Positions 1 to 13,559 of a stretch of 42,036 nucleotides of DNA are shown here, piece after piece. The stretch covers positions 1 through 42,036 of the forward strand of contig CAAHFI011984463.1 in assembly GCA_900893395.1 (NCBI GenBank), written 5' to 3'. The position numbers and the translations under genes were made by a program. Positions within the stretch are counted from its first letter, which is position 1, and each line of letters starts with the position of its first letter. Origin of the DNA: Euglena gracilis (Eukaryota; Euglenozoa; Euglenophyceae; Euglenales; Euglenaceae). The notes beneath the pieces were generated by a model that was not told the origin of the DNA, searched no databases, and saw only the letters and a program-made list of their open reading frames with translations.

Positions 1-1399
1 CAAAATCCCTTGTGTTTCCGAGTCGTTTGGGGCAAATCCTTGTGTTTCCGGGTGTTTGGGCAAATCCCTTGTGTTGCTCAACTGTTCGAGCCCCCCAAAA
101 TAACAAAATCCCTTGTGTTTCCGGGTTGTTTGGGGTGCAAATCCCTTGTGTTGCTCAACTGTTCGAGGGCCCCAAAATAACAAAATCCCTTGCGTTTCCG
201 AGTCGTTTTGGGGGGCAAATCCCTTGTGTTTCCGGGTGTTTTGGGGGGCAAATCCCTTGTGTTGCTCAACTGTTCGAGGCCCAAATAACAAATCCGTGTT
301 CCGAGTCGTTTTGGGGGGCAAATCCTTGTGTTTCGGGTTGTTTTGGGGGCAAATCCCTTGTGTTCTCAACTGTTCGAGGGCCCCAAAAAAACAAAATCCC
401 TTGTGTTTCCGAAGTCGTTTTGGGGGGCAAATCCCTTGTGTTTCCGGGTTGTTTTGGGGGGCAAATCCCTTGTGTTGCTCAAACTGTTCGAGGGCCCCAA
501 AATAACAAAATCCCTGTGTTTCCCCTTTTGGGGGCAAATCCCGGTGTTTCCGGGTTGTTTTGGGGGCATAATCCCTTGTGTTGCTCGAACTGTTCGAGGG
601 CCCCAAAATAACAAAATCCCTTGTGTTTCCCGAGTCGTTTTGGGGGGGCAAATCCCTTGTGTTTCCGGGTTGTTTTGGGGGCAAATCCCTTGTGTTGCTC
701 AACTGTTCGAGGGCCCCAAAATAACAAAATCCCTTGTGTTTCCGGGTCGTTTTGCAAATCCCTTGTGTTTCCGGGGTTTTGGGGCAAATCCCTTGTGTTG
801 CTCAACTGTTCGAGGCCCCAAAATAACAAAATCCCTTGTGTTTCCGAGTCGTTTTTGGGGGGCAAATCCCTTGTGTTTTCCGGGTGTTTTGGGGGCAAAT
901 CCCTTGTGTTGCTCAACTGTTCGAGGGCCCCCAAAATAACAAAATCCCTTGCGTTTCCGAGTCGTTTGGGGGGGCAAATCCCTTGTGTTTCCGGGTTGTT
1001 TTGGGGGGCAAATCCCTTGTGTTGCTCAACTGTTCGAGGCCCCAAATAACAAAATCCCTGTGTGTTTCCGGGTTGTTTGGGTGCAAATCCCTTGTGTTGC
1101 TCAACTGTTCGAGGGCCCCAAAATAACAAAATCCCTTTGTTTCCGAGTGTTTTGGGGGGCAAATCCCTTGTGTTTCCGGGTTGTTTTGGGGGCAAATCCC
1201 TTGTGTTGCTCAACTGTTCGAGGGCCCCAAAATAACAAAATCGTGTTTCCGGTTGTTTTGGGGGGCAAATCCCTTGTGTTGCTCAACTGTTCGAGGGCCC
1301 CAAAATAACAAAATCCCTTGTGTTTCCGAGTCGTTTGGGGGGCAAATCCTTGTGTTTCCGGGTTGTTTTGGGGGGCAAATCCCTTGTGTTGCTCAACTG

Positions 1400-4300
1400 T
1401 TCGAGGCCCCAAAATAACAAAATCCCTTGTGTTTCCGAGTCGTTTGGGGGGCAAATCCCTTGTGTTTCCGGGTTGTTTTGGGGGGCAAATCCCTTGTGTT
1501 GCTCAACTGTTCGAGGGCCCCAAAATAACAAAATCCCTTGTGTTTCCGAGTCGTTTTGGGGGGCAAATCCCTTGTGTTTCCGGGTTGTTTTGGGGGCAAA
1601 TCCCTTGTGTTGCTCAACTGTTCGAGGGCCCCAAATAACAAAATCCCTTGTGTTTCCGAGTCGTTTTGGGGGGCAAATCCCTTGTGTTTCCGGGTTGTTT
1701 TGGGGGCAAATCCCTTGTGTTGCTCAACTGTTCGAGGGCCCCAAAATAACAAAATCCCTTGTGTTTCCGAGTCGTTTTGGGGGGCAAATCCCTTGTGTTT
1801 CCGGGTTGTTTTGGGGGGCAAATCCCTTGTGTTGCTCAACTGTTCGAGGCCCCAAAATAACAAAATCCCTTGTGTTTCCGAGTCGTTTTGGGGGCAAATC
1901 CCTTGTGTTTCCGGGTTGTTTTGGGGGGCAAATCCCTTGTGTTGCTCAACTGTTCGAGGGCCCCAAAATAACAAAATCCCTTGTGTTTCCGGGATTGTTT
2001 TGGGGGCAAATCCCTTGTGTTGCTCAACTGTTCGAGGGCCCCAAAATAACAAAATCCCTTGGTTTCCGAGTCGTTTTGGGGGGCAAATCCCTTGTTTTCC
2101 GGGTTGTTTTGGGGGGCAAATCCCTTGTGTTGCTCAACTGTTCGAGGGCCCCAAAATAACAAAATCCCTTGGTTTCCGAGTCGTTTGGGGGCAAATCCCT
2201 TGTGTTTCCGGGTTGTTTTGGGGGGCAAATCCCTTGTGTTGCTCAACTGTTCGAGGGCCCCAAAATAACAAAACCTTGTGTTTCCGAGTCGTTTTGGGGG
2301 GCAAATCCCTTGTGTTTCCGGGTTGTTTTGGGGGGCAAATCCCTTGTGTTGCTCAACTGTTCGAGGGCCCCAAAATAACAAAATCCCTTGTGTTTCCGGG
2401 TTGTTTTGGGGGGCAAATCCCTTGTGTTGCTCAACTGTTCGAGGGCCCCAAAATAACAAAATCCCTTGTGTTTCCGAGTCGTTTTGGGGGGCAAATCCCT
2501 TGTGTTTCCGGGTTGTTTTGGGGGGCAAATCCCTTGTGTTGCTCAACTGTTCGAGGGCCCCAAAATAACAAAATCCCTTGTGTTTCCGGGTTGTTTTGGG
2601 GGGCAAATCCCTTGTGTTGCTCAACTGTTCGAGGGGCCCAAAATAACAAAATCCCTTGTGTTTCCGAGTCGTTTTGGGGGGCAAATCCCTTGTGTTTCCG
2701 GGTTGTTTTGGGGGCAAATCCCTTGTGTTGCTCAACTGTTCGAGGGCCCCAAAAATACAAAATCCCTTGTGTTTCCGAGTCGTTTTGGGGGCAAATCCCT
2801 TGTGTTTCCGGGTTGTTTTGGGGGGCAAATCCCTTGTGTTGCTCAACTGTTCGAGGGCCCCAAAATAACAAAATCCCTTGTGTTTCCGGGTTGTTTTGGG
2901 GGGCAAATCCCTTGTGTTGCTCAACTGTTCGAGGGCCCCAAAATAACAAAATCCCTTGTGTTTCCGAGTCGTTTGGGGGGCAAATCCCTTGTGTTTCCGG
3001 GTTGTTTGGGGGGCAAATCCCTTGTGTTGCTCAACTGTTCGAGGGCCCCAAAATAACAAAATCCTTGTGTTTCCGAGTCGTTTTGGGGGGCAAATCCCTT
3101 GTGTTTCCGGGTTGTTTTGGGGGCAAATCCCTTGTGTTGCTCAACTGTTCGAGGGCCCCAAAATAACAAAATCCCTTGTGTTTCCGAGTCGTTTTGGGGG
3201 GCAAATCCCTTGTGTTTCCGGGTTGTTTTGGGGGGCAAATCCCTTGTGTTGCTCAACTGTTCGAGGGCCCCAAAATAACAAAATCCCTTGTGTTTCCGAG
3301 TCGTTTTGGGGGCAAATCCCTTGTGTTTCCGGGTTGTTTTGGGGGCAAATCCCTTGTGTTGCTCAACTGTTCGAGGGCCCAAAATAACAAAATCCCTTGG
3401 TTTCCGATCGTTTTGGGGGGCAAATCCCTTGTGTTTCCGGGTTGTTTTGGGGGCAAATCCCTTGTGTTGCTCAACTGTTCGAGGGCCCCAAAATAACAAA
3501 ATCCCTTGTGTTTCCGAGTCGTTTTGGGGGGCAAATCCCTTGTGTTTCCGGGTTGTTTTGGGGGGCAAATCCCTTGTGTTGCTCAACTGTTCGAGGGCCC
3601 CAAAATAACAAAATCCCTTGTGTTTCCGAGGTTGTTTGGGGGCAAATCCCTTGTGTTGCTCAACTGTTCGAGGGCCCCAAAATAACAAAATCCCTTGCGT
3701 TTCCGAGTCGTTTTGGGGGCAAATCCCTTGTGTTTCCGGGTTGTTTTGGGGGCAAATCCCTTGTGTTGCTCAACTGTTCGAGGGCCCCAAAATAACAAAA
3801 TCCCTTGTGTTTCCGAGTCGTTTTGGGGGGCAAATCCCTTGTGTTTCCGGGTGTTTGGGGGGCAAATCCCTTGTGTGCTCAACTGTTCGAGGGCCCCAAA
3901 ATAACAAAATCCTTGTGTTTCCGGGTTGTTTTGGGGGGCAAATCCCTTGTGTTGCTCAACTGTTTCGAGGGCCCCAAAATAACAAAATCCCTTGCGTTTC
4001 CGAGTCGTTTTGGGGGCAAAATTCCCTTGTGTTTCCGGGTTGTTTTGGGGGCAAAATCCCTTGTGTTGCTCAACTGTTCGAGGGCCCCAAAATAACAAAA
4101 ATCCCTTGGTTTCCGAGTCGTTTTGGGGGCAAATCCCTTGTGTTTCCGGGTTGTTTTGGGGGGCAAATCCCTTGTGTTGCTCAACTGTTCGAGGGCCCCA
4201 AAATAACAAAATCCCTTGTGTTTCCGAGTCGTTTTGGGGGCAAATCCCTTGTGTTTCCGGGTCGTTTTGGGGGGCAAATCCCTTTGTTGCTCAACTGTTC

Positions 4301-7300
4301 GAGGGCCCCAAAATAACAAAATCCCTTGTGTTTCCGAGTCGTTGGGGGGCAAATCCCTTGTGTTTCCGGGTTGTTTGGGGGGCAAATCCCTTGTGTTGCT
4401 CAACTGTTCGAGGGCCCCAAAATAACAAAATCCCTTGTGTTTCCGAGTCGTTTTGGGGGGCAAATCCCTTGTGTTTTCCCGGGTTGTTTTGGGGGGCAAA
4501 TCCCTTGTGTTGCTCAACTGTTCGAGGGCCCCAAAAAACAAAATCCCTTGTGTTTCCGGTTGTTTTGGGGGGCAAATCCCTTGTGTTGCTCAACTGTTCG
4601 AGGGCCCCAAAATAACAAAATCCCTTGTGTTTCCGAGTCGTTTTGGGGGGCAAATCCCTTGTGTTTCCGGGTGTTTTGGGGGGCAAATCCCTTTGTTGCT
4701 CAACTGTTCGAGGGCCCAAAAATAAAAAACCCTTGTGTTTCCAGTTTTTGGGGGGCAAATCCCTTGTGTTGCTCAACTGTTCGGGGCCCCAAAATAACAA
4801 AATCCCTTGGTTTCAATCGTTTGGAGGGCAAAATCCCTTGTGTTTCCGAGTTGTTTTGGGGGGCAAATCCCTTGTGTTGCTCAACTGTTCGAGGGCCCCA
4901 AAATAACAAATCCCTTGTGTTTCCGAGTCGTTTTGGGGGGCAAATCCCTTGTGTTTCCGGGTTGTTTTGGGGGCAAATCCCTTGTGTTGCTCAACTGTTC
5001 GAGGGCCCCAAAATAACAAAAATCCCCTTGTGTTTCCGGGTGTTTTGGGGGGCAAATCCCTTGTGTTGCCTCAAACTGTTCGAGGGCCCCCAAAATAACA
5101 AAATCCCTTGTGTTTCCGAGTCGTTTGGGGGCAAATCCTTGTGTTCCAGTCGTTTTGGGGGCAAATCCCTTGTGTTGCTCAACTGTTCGAGGGCCCCAAA
5201 ATAACAAAATCCCTTGTGTTTCCGATCGTTTGGGGGCAAATCCCTTGTGTTTCCGGGTTTTGGGGGCAAATCCCTTGTGTTGCTCAACTGTTCGAGGGCC
5301 CCAAAATAACAAAATCCCTTGTGTTTCCGAGTCGTTTTGGGGGGCAAATCCCTTGTGTTTCCGGGTTGTTTTGGGGGCAAATCCCTTGTGTTGCCTCAAC
5401 TGTTCGAGGGCCCCAAAATAACAAAAATCCCTTGTGTTTCCGAGTCGGTTTGGGGGGCAAATCCCGTGTTTCCGGGTTGTTTTGGGGGCAAATCCCTTGT
5501 GTTGCTCAACTGTTCGAGGGCCCCAAAATAACAAAATCCCTTGTGTTTCCGGTTGTTTTGGGGGGCAAATCCCTTGTGTTGCTCAACTGTTCGAGGGCCC
5601 CAAAATAACAAATCCCTTGTGTTTCCGAGTCGTTTTGGGGGCAAATCCCTTGTGTTTCCGGGTTGTTTTGGGGGGCAAATCCCTTGTGTTGCTCAACTGT
5701 TCGAGGGCCCCAAAATAACAAAATCCCTTGTGTTTCCGAGTCGTTTTGGGGGCAAATCCCTTGTGTTTCCGGGTTGTTTGGGGGGCAAATCCCTTGTGTT
5801 GCTCAACTGTTCGAGGGCCCCAAAATAACAAAATCCCTTGTGTTTCCGGGTCGTTTTGGGGGGCAAATCCCTTGTGTTGCTCAACTGTTCGAGGGCCCCA
5901 AAAAACAAAATCCCTTTGCGTTTCCGAGTCGTTTTGGGGGGCAAATCCCTTGTGTTTCCGGGTTGTTTTGGGGGGCAAATCCCTTGTGTTGCTCAACTGT
6001 TCGAGGGCCCCAAAATAACAAAATCCCTTGTGTTTCCGAGTCGTTTTGGGGGCAAATCCCTTGTGTTTCCGGGTTGTTTTGGGGGCAAATCCCTTGTGTT
6101 GCTCAACTGTTCGAGGGCCCCAAAATAACAAAATCCCTTGTGTTTCCGGGTTGTTTTGGGGGGCAAATCCCTTGTGTTGCTCAACTGTTCGAGGGCCCCA
6201 AAATAACAAAATCCCTTGTGTTTCCGAGTCGTTTTGGGGGGCAAATCCCTTGTGTTTCCGGGTTGTTTTGGGGGGCAAATCCCTTGTGTTGCTCAACTGT
6301 TCGAGGGCCCCAAAATAACAAAATCCCTTGTGTTTCCGAGTCGTTTTGGGGGCAAATCCCTTGTGTTTCCGGGTTGTTTTGGGGGGCAAATCCCTTGTGT
6401 TGCTCAACTGTTCGAGGGCCCCAAAATAACAAAATCCCTTGTGTTTCCGAGTCGTTTTGGGGGGCAAATCCCTTGTGTTTCCGGGTTGTTTTGGGGGCAA
6501 ATCCCTTGTGTTGCTCAACTGTTCGAGGGCCCCAAAATAACAAAATCCCTTGTGTTTCCGAGTCGTTTGGGGGGCAAATCCCTTTGTTTCCGGGTTGTTT
6601 TGGGGGCAAATCCCTTGTGTTGCTCAACTGTTCGAGGGCCCCAAAATAACAAAATCCCTTGTGTTTCCGGGTTGTTTTGGGGCAAATCCCGTGTTGCTCA
6701 ACTGTTCGAGGGCCCCAAAATAAAAAATCCCTTGTGTTTCCGAGTCGTTTTGGGGGCAAATCCCTTGTGTTTCCGGGTTGTTTGGGGGCAAATCCCTTGT
6801 GTTGCTCAACTGTTCGAGGGCCCCAAAATAACAAAATCCCTTGTGTTTCCGAGTCGTTTTGGGGGCAAATCCCTTGTGTTTCCGGGTTGTTTTGGGGGGC
6901 AAATCCCTTGTGTTGCTCAACTGTTCGAGGGCCCAAAATAACAAAATCCCTTGTGTTTCCGGGTTGTTTTGGGGGCAAATCCCTTGTGTTGCTCAACTGT
7001 TCGAGGGCCCCAAAATAACAAAATCCCTTGTGTTTTCCGAGTCGTTTTGGGGGGCAAATCCCTTGTGTTTCCGGGTTGTTTTGGGGGCAAATCCCTTGTG
7101 TTGCTCAACTGTTCGAGGGCCCCAAAATAACAAAATCCCTTGTGTTTCCGAGTCGTTTTGGGGGGCAAATCCCTTGTGTTTCCGGGTTGTTTTGGGGCAA
7201 ATCCCTTGTGTTGCTCAACTGTTCGAGGGCCCCAAAATAACAAAATCCCTTGTGTTTCCGAGTCGTTTTGGGGGGCAAATCCCTTGTGTTTCCGGGTTGT

Positions 7301-10300
7301 TTTGGGGGGCAAATCCCTTGTGTTGCTCAACTGTTCGAGGGCCCCAAAATAACAAAATCCTTGTGTTTCCGAGTCGTTTTGGGGGGCAAATCCCTTGTGT
7401 TTCCGGGTTGTTTTGGGGGCAAATCCCTTGTGTTGCCAACTGTTCGAGGGCCCCAAAATAACAAAATCCCTTGTGTTTCCGAGTCGTTTTGGGGGCAAAT
7501 CCCTTGTGTTTCCGGGTTGTTTGGGGCAAATCCCTTGTGTTGCTCAACTGTTCGAGGGCCCCAAATCTCCCTTGTGTTTCCGGGTTGTTTGGGGGGCAAA
7601 TCCCTTGTGTTGCTCAACTGTTCGAGGCCCCAAAATAACAAAATCCTTGTGTTTCCGAGTCGTTTTGGGGGCAAATCCCTTGTGTTTCCGGGTTGTTTTG
7701 GGGGGCAAATCCCTTGTGTTGCTCAACTGTTCGAGGGCCCCAAAATAACAAAATCCCTTGTGTTCCAGTCGTTTTGGGGGCAAATCCTTGTGTTTCCGGG
7801 TTGTTTTGGGGGCAAATCCCTTGTGTTGCTCAACTGTTCGAGGGCCCCAAAATAACAAAATCCCTTGTGTTTCCGGTTGTTTTGGGGGCAAATCCCTTGT
7901 GTTGCTCAACTGTTCGAGGGCCCCAAAATAACAAAATCCCTTGTGTTTCCGAGTCGTTTTGGGGGGCAAATCCCTTGTGTTTCCGGGTCTGTTTTGGGGG
8001 CAAATCCCTTGTGTTGCTCAACTGTTCGAGGGCCCCAAAATAACAAAATCCCTTGTGTTTCCGAGTCGTTTTGGGGGGCAAATCCTTGTGTTTCCGGGTT
8101 GTTTTGGGGGGCAAATCCCTTGTGTTGCTCAACTGTTCGAGGGCCCCAAAATAACAAAATCCCTTGTGTTTCCGAGTCGTTTTGGGGGGCAAAATCCCTT
8201 GTGTTTCCGGGTTGTTTTGGGGGGCAAATCCCTTGTGTTGCTCAACTGTTCGAGGGCCCCAAAATAACAAAATCCCTTGTGTTTCCGAGTCGTTTTGGGG
8301 GGCAAATCCCTTGTGTTTCCGGGTTGTTTTGGGGGGCAAATCCCTTGTGTTGCTCAACTGTTCGAGGCCCCAAAATAACAAAATCCCTTGTGTTTCCGAG
8401 TCGTTTTGGGGGCAAATCCCTTGTGTTTCCGGGTTGTTTTGGGGGCAAATCCCTTGTGTTGCTCAACTGTTCGAGGGCCCCAAAATAACAAAATCCCTTG
8501 TGTTTCCGAGTCGTTTTGGGGGGCAAATCCCTTGTGTTTCCGGGTTGTTTTGGGGGCAAATCCCTTGTGTTGCTCAACTGTTCGAGGGCCCCAAAATAAC
8601 AAAATCCCTTGTGTTTCCGAGTCGTTTTGGGGGGCAAATCCCTTGTGTTTCCGGGTTGTTTTGGGGGGCAAATCCCTTGTGTTGCTCAACTGTTCGAGGG
8701 CCCCAAAATAACAAAATCCCTTGTGTTTCCGGGTTGTTTTGGGGGGCAAATCCCTTGTGTTGCTCAACTGTTCGAGGGCCCCAAAATACAAAATCCTTGT
8801 GTTTCGAGTCGTTTTGGGGCAAATCCTTGTGTTTCCGGGTTGTTTTGGGGGCAAATCCCTTGTGTTGCTCAACTGTTCGAGGGCCCCAAAATAACAAAAT
8901 CCCTTGTGTTTCCGAGTCGTTTTGGGGGGCAAATCCCTTGTGTTTCCGGGTTGTTTTGGGGGGCAAATCCCTTGTGTTGCTCAACTGTTCGAGGGCCCCA
9001 AAATAACAAAATCCCTTGTGTTTCCGAGTCGTTTTGGGGGGCAAATCCCTTGTGTTTCCGGGTTGTTTGGGGCAAATCCCTTGTGTTGCTCAACTGTTCG
9101 AGGGCCCCAAAATAACAAAATCCTTGTGTTTCCGAGTCGTTTTGGGGGCAAATCCCTTGTGTTTCCGGGTTGTTTTGGGGGGCAAATCCCTTGTGTTGCT
9201 CAACTGTTCGAGGGCCCCAAAATAACAAAATCCCTTGTGTTTCCGAGTCGTTTTGGGGGCAAATCCCTTGTGTTTCCGGGTTGTTTTGGGGGCAAATCCC
9301 TTGTGTTGCTCAACTGTTCGAGGGCCCCAAAATAACAAAATCCCTTGTGTTTCCGGGTTGTTTTGGGGTGCAAATCCCTTGTGTTGCTCAACTGTTCGAG
9401 GGCCCCAAAATAACAAAATTTTGCGTTTCCGAGTCGTTTTGGGGGGCAAATCCTTGTGTTTCCGGGTTGTTTTGGGGGGCAAATCCCTTGTGTTGCTCAA
9501 CTGTTCGAGGGCCCCAAAATAACAAAATCCTTGTGTTTCCGAGTCGTTTTGGGGGCAAATCCCTTGTGTTTCCGGGTTGTTTTGGGGGGCAAATCCCTTG
9601 TGTTGCTCAACTGTTCGAGGGCCCAAAATAACAAAATCCCTTGTGTTTTCCGGTTGTTTTGGGGGCAAATCCCTTGTGTTGCTCAACTGTTCGAGGGCCC
9701 CAAAATAACAAAATCCCTTGTGTTTCCGAGTCGTTTTGGGGGGCAAATCCCTTGTGTTTCCGGGTTGTTTTGGGGGCAAATCCCTTGTGTTGCTCAACTG
9801 TTCGAGGGCCCCAAAAATAACAAAATCCCTTGTGTTTCCGAGTCGTTTTGGGGGCAAATCCCTTGTGTTTCCGGGTTGTTTTGGGGGCAAATCCCTTGTG
9901 TTGCTCAACTGTTCGAGGGCCCCAAAATAACAAAATCCTTGTGTTTCCGAGTCGTTTTGGGGGGCAAATCCCTTGTGTTTCCGGGTTGTTTTGGGGGGCA
10001 AATCCTTGTGTTGCTCAACTGTTCGAGGGCCCCAAAATAACAAAATCCTTGTGTTTCCGAGTCGTTTTGGGGGGCAAATCCCTTGTGTTTCCGGGTTGTT
10101 TTGGGGGCAAATCCCTTGTGTTGCTCAACTGTTCGAGGGCCCCAAAATAACAAAATCCCTTGTGTTTCCGAGTCGTTTTGGGGGGCAAATCCCTTGTGTT
10201 TCCGGGTTGTTTTGGGGGGCAAATCCCTGTGTTGCTCAACTGTTCGAGGCCCCAAAATAACAAAATCCCTTGTGTTTCCGAGTCGTTTTGGGGGGCAAAT

Positions 10301-13300
10301 CCCTTGTGTTTCCGGGTTGTTTTGGGGGGCAAATCCCTTGTGTTGCTCAACTGTTCGAGGGCCCCAAAATAACAAAATCCCTTGTGTTTCCGAGTCGTTT
10401 TGGGGGCAAATCCCTTGTGTTTCCGGGTTGTTTTGGGGCAAATCCCTTGTGTTGCTCAACTGTTCGAGGGCCCCAAAATAACAAAATCCCTTGCGTTTCC
10501 GAGTCGTTTTGGGGGCAAATCCCTTGTGTTTCCGGGTTGTTTTGGGGGCAAATCCCTTGTTTGCTCAACTGTTCGAGGGCCCCAAAATAACAAAATCCCT
10601 TGTGTTTCCGGGTGTTTTGGGGGCAAATCCCTTGTGTTTGCTCAACTGTTCGAGGGCCCCAAAATAACAAAATCCCTTGTGTTTCCGAGTCGTTTTGGGG
10701 GGCAAATCCCTTGTGTTTCCGGGTTGTTTTGGGGGGCAAATCCTTGTGTTGCTCAACTGTTCGAGGGCCCCAAAATAACAAAATCCCTTGTGTTTCCGAG
10801 TCGTTTTGGGGGCAAATCCCTTGTGTTTCCGGGTGTTTTGGGGGGCAAATCCCTTGTGTTGCTCAACTGTTCGAGGGCCCAAAATAACAAAATCCCTTGT
10901 GTTTCCGAGTCGTTTTGGGGGCAAATCCCTTGTGTTTCCGGGTTGTTTTGGGGGGCAAATCCCTTGTGTTGCTCAACTGTTCGAGGGCCCAAAATAACAA
11001 AATCCCTTGTGTTTCCGAGTCGTTTTGGGGGCAAATCCCTTGTGTTTCCGGGTTGTTTTGGGGGGCAAATCCCTTGTGTTGCTCAACTGTTCGAGGGCCC
11101 CAAAATAACAAAATCCCTTGTGTTTCCGGGTTGTTTTGGGGGCAAATCCCTTGTGTTGCTCAACTGTTCGAGGGCCCAAAATAACAAAATCCCTTGTTTT
11201 CCGAGTCGTTTTGGGGGGCAAATCCCTTGTGTTTCCGGGTTGTTTTGGGGGCAAATCCCTTGTGTTGCTCAACTGTTCGAGGGCCCCAAAATAACAAAAT
11301 CCCTTGTGTTTCCGAGTCGTTTTGGGGGCAAATCCCTTGTGTTTCCGGGTTGTTTTGGGGGCAAATCCCTTGTGTTGCTCAACTGTTCGAGGGCCCCAAA
11401 ATAACAAAATCCCTTGTGTTTCCGAGTCGTTTTGGGGGCAAATCCCTTGTGTTTCCGGGTTGTTTTGGGGGCAAATCCCTTGTGTTGCTCAACTGTTCGA
11501 GGGCCCCAAAATAACAAAATCCCTTGTGTTTCCGAGTCGTTTTGGGGGCAAATCCCTTGTGTTTCCGGGTTGTTTTGGGGGGCAAATCCCTTGTGTTGCT
11601 CAACTGTTCGAGGGCCCCAAAATAACAAAATCCCTTGTGTTTCCGAGTCGTTTTGGGGGCAAATCCCTTGTGTTTCCGGTTGTTTTGGGGGCAAATCCCT
11701 TGTGTTGCTCAACTGTTCGAGGGCCCCAAAATAACAAAATCCCTTGTGTTTCCGGGTTGTTTTGGGGGGCAAATCCCTTGTGTTGCTCAACTGTTCGAGG
11801 GCCCCAAAATAACAAAATCCTTGTGTTTCCGAGTCGTTTTGGGGGCAAATCCTTGTGTTTCCGGGTTGTTTTGGGGGCAAATCCCTTGTGTTGCTCAACT
11901 GTTCGAGGCCCCAAAATAACAAAATCCCTTGTGTTTCCGAGTCGTTTTGGGGGGCAAATCCCTTGTGTTTCCGGGTTTTTGGGGCAAATCCCTTGTGTTG
12001 CTCAACTGTTCGAGGGCCCCAAAATAACAAAATCCCTTGTGTTTCCGAGTCGTTTTGGGGGCAAATCCCTTGTGTTTCCGGGTTGTTTTGGGGGCAAATC
12101 CCTTGTGTTGCTCAACTGTTCGAGGGCCCCAAAATAACAAAATCCCTTGTTTCCGAGTCGTTTTGGGGGGCAAATCCCTTGTGTTTCCGGGTTGTTTTGG
12201 GGGCAAATCCCTTGTGTTGCTCAACTGTTCGAGGGCCCCAAAATAACAAAATCCCTTGTGTTTCCGGGTTTGTTTGGGGCAAATCCCTTGTGTTGCTCAA
12301 CTGTTCGAGGGCCCCAAAATAACAAAATCCCTTGTGTTTCCGAGTCGTTTTGGGGGGCAAATCCCTTGTGTTTCCGGTTGTTTTGGGGGGCAAATCCCTT
12401 GTGTTGCTCAACTGTTCGAGGGCCCCAAATAACAAAATCCCTTGTGTTTCCGAGTCGTTTTGGGGGCAAATCCCTTGTGTTTCCGGGTTGTTTTGGGGGC
12501 AAATCCCTTGTGTTGCTCAACTGTTCGAGGGCCCCAAAATAACAAAATCCCTTGTGTTTCCGGTTGTTTTGGGGGGCAAATCCCTTGTGTTTGCTCAACT
12601 GTTCGAGGGCCCCAAAATAACAAAATCCTTGTGTTCCGAGTCGTTTTGGGGGCAAATCCCTTGTGTTTCCGGGTTGTTTTGGGGGCAAATCCCTTGTGTT
12701 GCTCAACTGTTCGAGGGCCCCAAAATAACAAAATCCTTGTGTTTCCGGGTTGTTTTGGGGGCAAATCCCTTGTGTTGCTCAACTGTTCGAGGGCCCCAAA
12801 ATAACAAAATCCCTTGTGTTTCCGAGTCGTTTTGGGGGGCAAATCCCTTGTGTTTCCGGGTTGTTTTGGGGGCAAATCCCTTGTGTTGCTCAACTGTTCG
12901 AGGGCCCCAAATAACAAAATCCCTTGTGTTTCCGGGTTGTTTTGGGGGGCAAATCCCTTGTGTTGCTCAACTGTTCGAGGGCCCCAAAATAACAAAATCC
13001 CTTGTGTTTCCGAGTCGTTTTGGGGGCAAATCCCTTGTGTTTCCGGGTTGTTTTGGGGGCAAATCCCTTGTGTTGCTCAACTGTTCGAGGGCCCCAAAAT
13101 AACAAAATCCCTTGTGTTTCCGAGTCGTTTTGGGGGCAAATCCCTTGTGTTCCGGGTTGTTTGGGGGGCAAATCCCTTGTGTTGCTCAACTGTTCGAGGG
13201 CCCCAAAATAACAAAATCCCTTGTGTTTCCGAGTCGTTTTGGGGGCAAATCCCTGTGTTTCCGGGTTGTTTTGGGGGCAAATCCCTTGTGTTGCTCAACT

Positions 13301-13555
13301 GTTCGAGGGCCCCAAAATAACAAAATCCTTGTGTTTCCGGGTTGTTTTGGGGGCAAATCCCTTGTGTTGCTCAAACTGTTCGAGGGCCCAAATAACAAAA
13401 TCCCTTGTGTTTCCGAGTCGTTTTGGGGGGCAAATCCCTTGTGTTTCCGGGTTGTTTTGGGGGCAAATCCCTTGTGTTGCTCAACTGTTCGAGGGCCCCA
13501 AAATAACAAAATCCCTTGTGTTTCCGAGTCGTTTTGGGGCAAATCCCTTGTGTTT
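1400..13555 (+). repeat. Well-ordered part of the satellite
   Basis: Units here are mostly clean ABC trimers. BC dimers lacking box A are scattered through it, for example at about 1970-2050, 2383-2460, 2570-2650 and 2870-2950. Most differences are G-run length (5 or 6) and CCC versus CC in the AAATCCC leader. This is the homogenised form expected inside an array kept uniform by unequal exchange. The block edges are approximate. Confidence 0.8.
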
Positions 13556-13559
13556 CCGG

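Noticed and set aside
1538-3166. Long open frames through the satellite, up to about 540 codons on both strands.
   Set aside because: They exist because most frames of the repeat unit lack stop codons. The unit length varies (108-112 bp) and shifts frame from unit to unit, so no stable protein repeat results.
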